Shown in pieces: positions 5,474-6,180 of a stretch of 6,180 bases of DNA; the stretch's first letter is position 1; each line of letters begins with the position of its first letter. Made by a program: the position numbers and the translations under genes. The stretch is taken from positions 1 to 6,180 of the forward strand of contig JAFQNZ010000178.1 of the NCBI GenBank assembly GCA_017395715.1. Reading direction: 5' to 3'. The DNA is from Clostridia bacterium. GTDB taxonomy: Bacteria > Bacillota > Clostridia > Oscillospirales > CAG-272. The notes under the pieces are model-generated. The model saw only the letters and a program-made list of their open reading frames with translations, was not told where the DNA came from and made no database searches.

Positions 5474-6154
5474 TTATTTTCTCTTCACTACGAGGTCAAC
5501 CTGACCGCTGACGCCGACCACAACGATCTCAGCGCCGGTGGGGATTGCTTCCGGTTCATCGGTGACGGCGTTTCGTTCTACGAATGCCCCTTGGAGCATT
5601 ACCTGTACCTTGCCCGCACTGCTTCTGGCAGGCGGGATGGTGAGGTACACCTTGCCCGATGTACCGATTGCGTTTTTGTTGTCGGCGTTTCCGTCGCTTC
5701 TCAGCCTCATGACGGCTCTGAAGAGGAAGGCAAGTGCAGCCATCATGGCAAAGCCGCTCGCCGCGGCTACTGCAAGCGTGATGGCGAGACGTACGCCCGC
5801 ATCCTGCATCACCACGCCTACCCAACCGAACACCACGAAGAACGCGATGATTCCGCGCAGGGTGAATATCCGCAAGCCGTCAAGTCCGGATGCGTCTGCC
5901 GCTTCACTCACGCTGTTCTCGCCGAACACGCCGTCGAGTGCATCGTCGGGCAGATCGTCGGGCAGGTCGCCCACACCGTCCACGTCGCCAACACTGTCGC
6001 CAATGCTATCGCCAATACCGTCGCCCTCGTCGCCGATCCCGATGAGCATCATGATCGTTTGTATCAACAGCACAAGCGTTGCGGGAATTGCAATACAGTA
6101 AAATATCTGTGATGCGGTTCCGAGGTGATTCCACCATTCAATAAACATATCCAT
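5474..6154 (-). CDS. NfeD/YuaF-like membrane protein with C-terminal OB-fold, flotillin partner
   Basis: The 226-residue protein has one membrane span near residues 16-39, an acidic Gly/Asp-rich loop at about 40-95, two further spans near 98-116 and 121-146, and a soluble C-terminal domain at about 162-225. That domain begins AIGTSGKVYLTI and contains GAEIVVVGVSGQVDLVVK, which is the pattern of an NfeD OB-fold. NfeD proteins are known to be encoded next to flotillins; in Bacillus subtilis YuaF and FloT form such a pair. Here the flotillin gene follows after 30 bases. The loop carries tandem tetrapeptides of the type GD(S/G)(I/V), then LPDD twice. The start is uncertain: an AAAGGA site at 6158-6163 lies only 3 bases from this ATG but 9 from the in-frame ATG at 6148 (Met3), so Met3 may be the true start. 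The family is confident; the precise role, such as supporting flotillin assemblies, is inferred. Confidence 0.88.
   Translation of the reverse strand: MDMFIEWWNHLGTASQIFYCIAIPATLVLLIQTIMMLIGIGDEGDGIGDSIGDSVGDVDGVGDLPDDLPDDALDGVFGENSVSEAADASGLDGLRIFTLRGIIAFFVVFGWVGVVMQDAGVRLAITLAVAAASGFAMMAALAFLFRAVMRLRSDGNADNKNAIGTSGKVYLTIPPARSSAGKVQVMLQGAFVERNAVTDEPEAIPTGAEIVVVGVSGQVDLVVKRK
5942..6025 (-). repeat. Tandem 12-base repeat coding an acidic Gly/Asp loop
   Basis: Within the NfeD-like gene, residues 44-71 are built from repeating four-residue units: GDGI, GDSI, GDSV, then degenerate GDVD and GVGD, then LPDD twice. On the DNA this shows as imperfect 12-base units around TCGCCAATRCYRTCG-like cores on the plus strand. 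The segment lies in the loop between the first two membrane spans, so it is probably outside the cell. The spacing of aspartates recalls calcium-binding Asp/Gly repeats, but no specific calcium motif is complete, so metal binding is only a possibility. Confidence 0.75.
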
Positions 6155-6180
6155 GTATCCTTTCTTATCAAGTTATATGA

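Noticed and set aside
5461..5476. AAAAAAATTTTT tract between the NfeD-like and flotillin genes as a terminator
   Set aside because: It has no GC stem, so it cannot form a stable terminator hairpin; it is more likely AT-rich spacer before the flotillin ribosome binding site.
5538..6112. Plus-strand open frames opposite the NfeD-like gene
   Set aside because: The Ser/Pro-rich translation simply mirrors the GD repeats; the minus strand has membrane spans, an OB-fold and a flotillin neighbour.
1..6180. CRISPR array, tRNA, rRNA, transposase or phage integrase
   Set aside because: I looked for regular direct repeats, cloverleaf patterns and recombinase-like proteins on both strands and saw none.

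Overview
The window holds eight genes, all on the minus strand and closely packed, so the order of transcription runs from the right end of the window to the left. It suggests a low-to-moderate GC Gram-positive bacterium of the Bacillota, probably of the class Clostridia. The reasons are strong AAGGAGG-type ribosome binding sites before nearly every gene, a yuaF/floT-type NfeD-flotillin pair, and a divergent signal peptidase II-like protein of a kind I associate with Clostridia. The lineage call is inference, and no finer placement is possible from the sequence alone.

Region 1 (about 6154 to 4067) is GC-rich and recognisable. An NfeD/YuaF-like membrane protein with a C-terminal OB-fold is followed after 30 bases by a flotillin (FloT/YuaG-like, SPFH domain plus Ala/Glu-rich coiled coil). 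In Bacillus subtilis this pair builds membrane microdomains. Region 2 (4036 to 3401) is a two-span membrane protein ending in a four-cysteine zinc ribbon. It starts 30 bases after the flotillin gene and is probably in the same operon.

Region 3 (3245 to 128) is clearly more AT-rich and holds five genes for small membrane proteins. In order of transcription they are a polytopic protein, a single-span anchored protein, a signal peptidase II (LspA)-like protein, a second polytopic protein, and a second single-span anchored protein. The two anchored proteins share two spaced motifs and look like remote paralogs. The order therefore reads as two 'polytopic + anchored' pairs with the LspA-like gene between them. 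I do not recognise the function of any of the four partner genes.

The 155-base gap between regions 2 and 3 contains an 18-bp hairpin whose wobble pairs form only in the minus-strand RNA. I see no convincing rho-independent terminator anywhere in the window. The left edge (1-127) has no gene I can support. It holds a GC-rich stretch with a perfect short hairpin and an imperfect AT-rich inverted repeat. I found no RNA gene, CRISPR array, transposase or integrase.

As a working picture, the flotillin/NfeD pair organises a membrane domain, and the downstream cassette adds further small membrane proteins, one of which keeps the two catalytic aspartates of signal peptidase II. A functional link between the two halves is inferred only from their position and shared direction.
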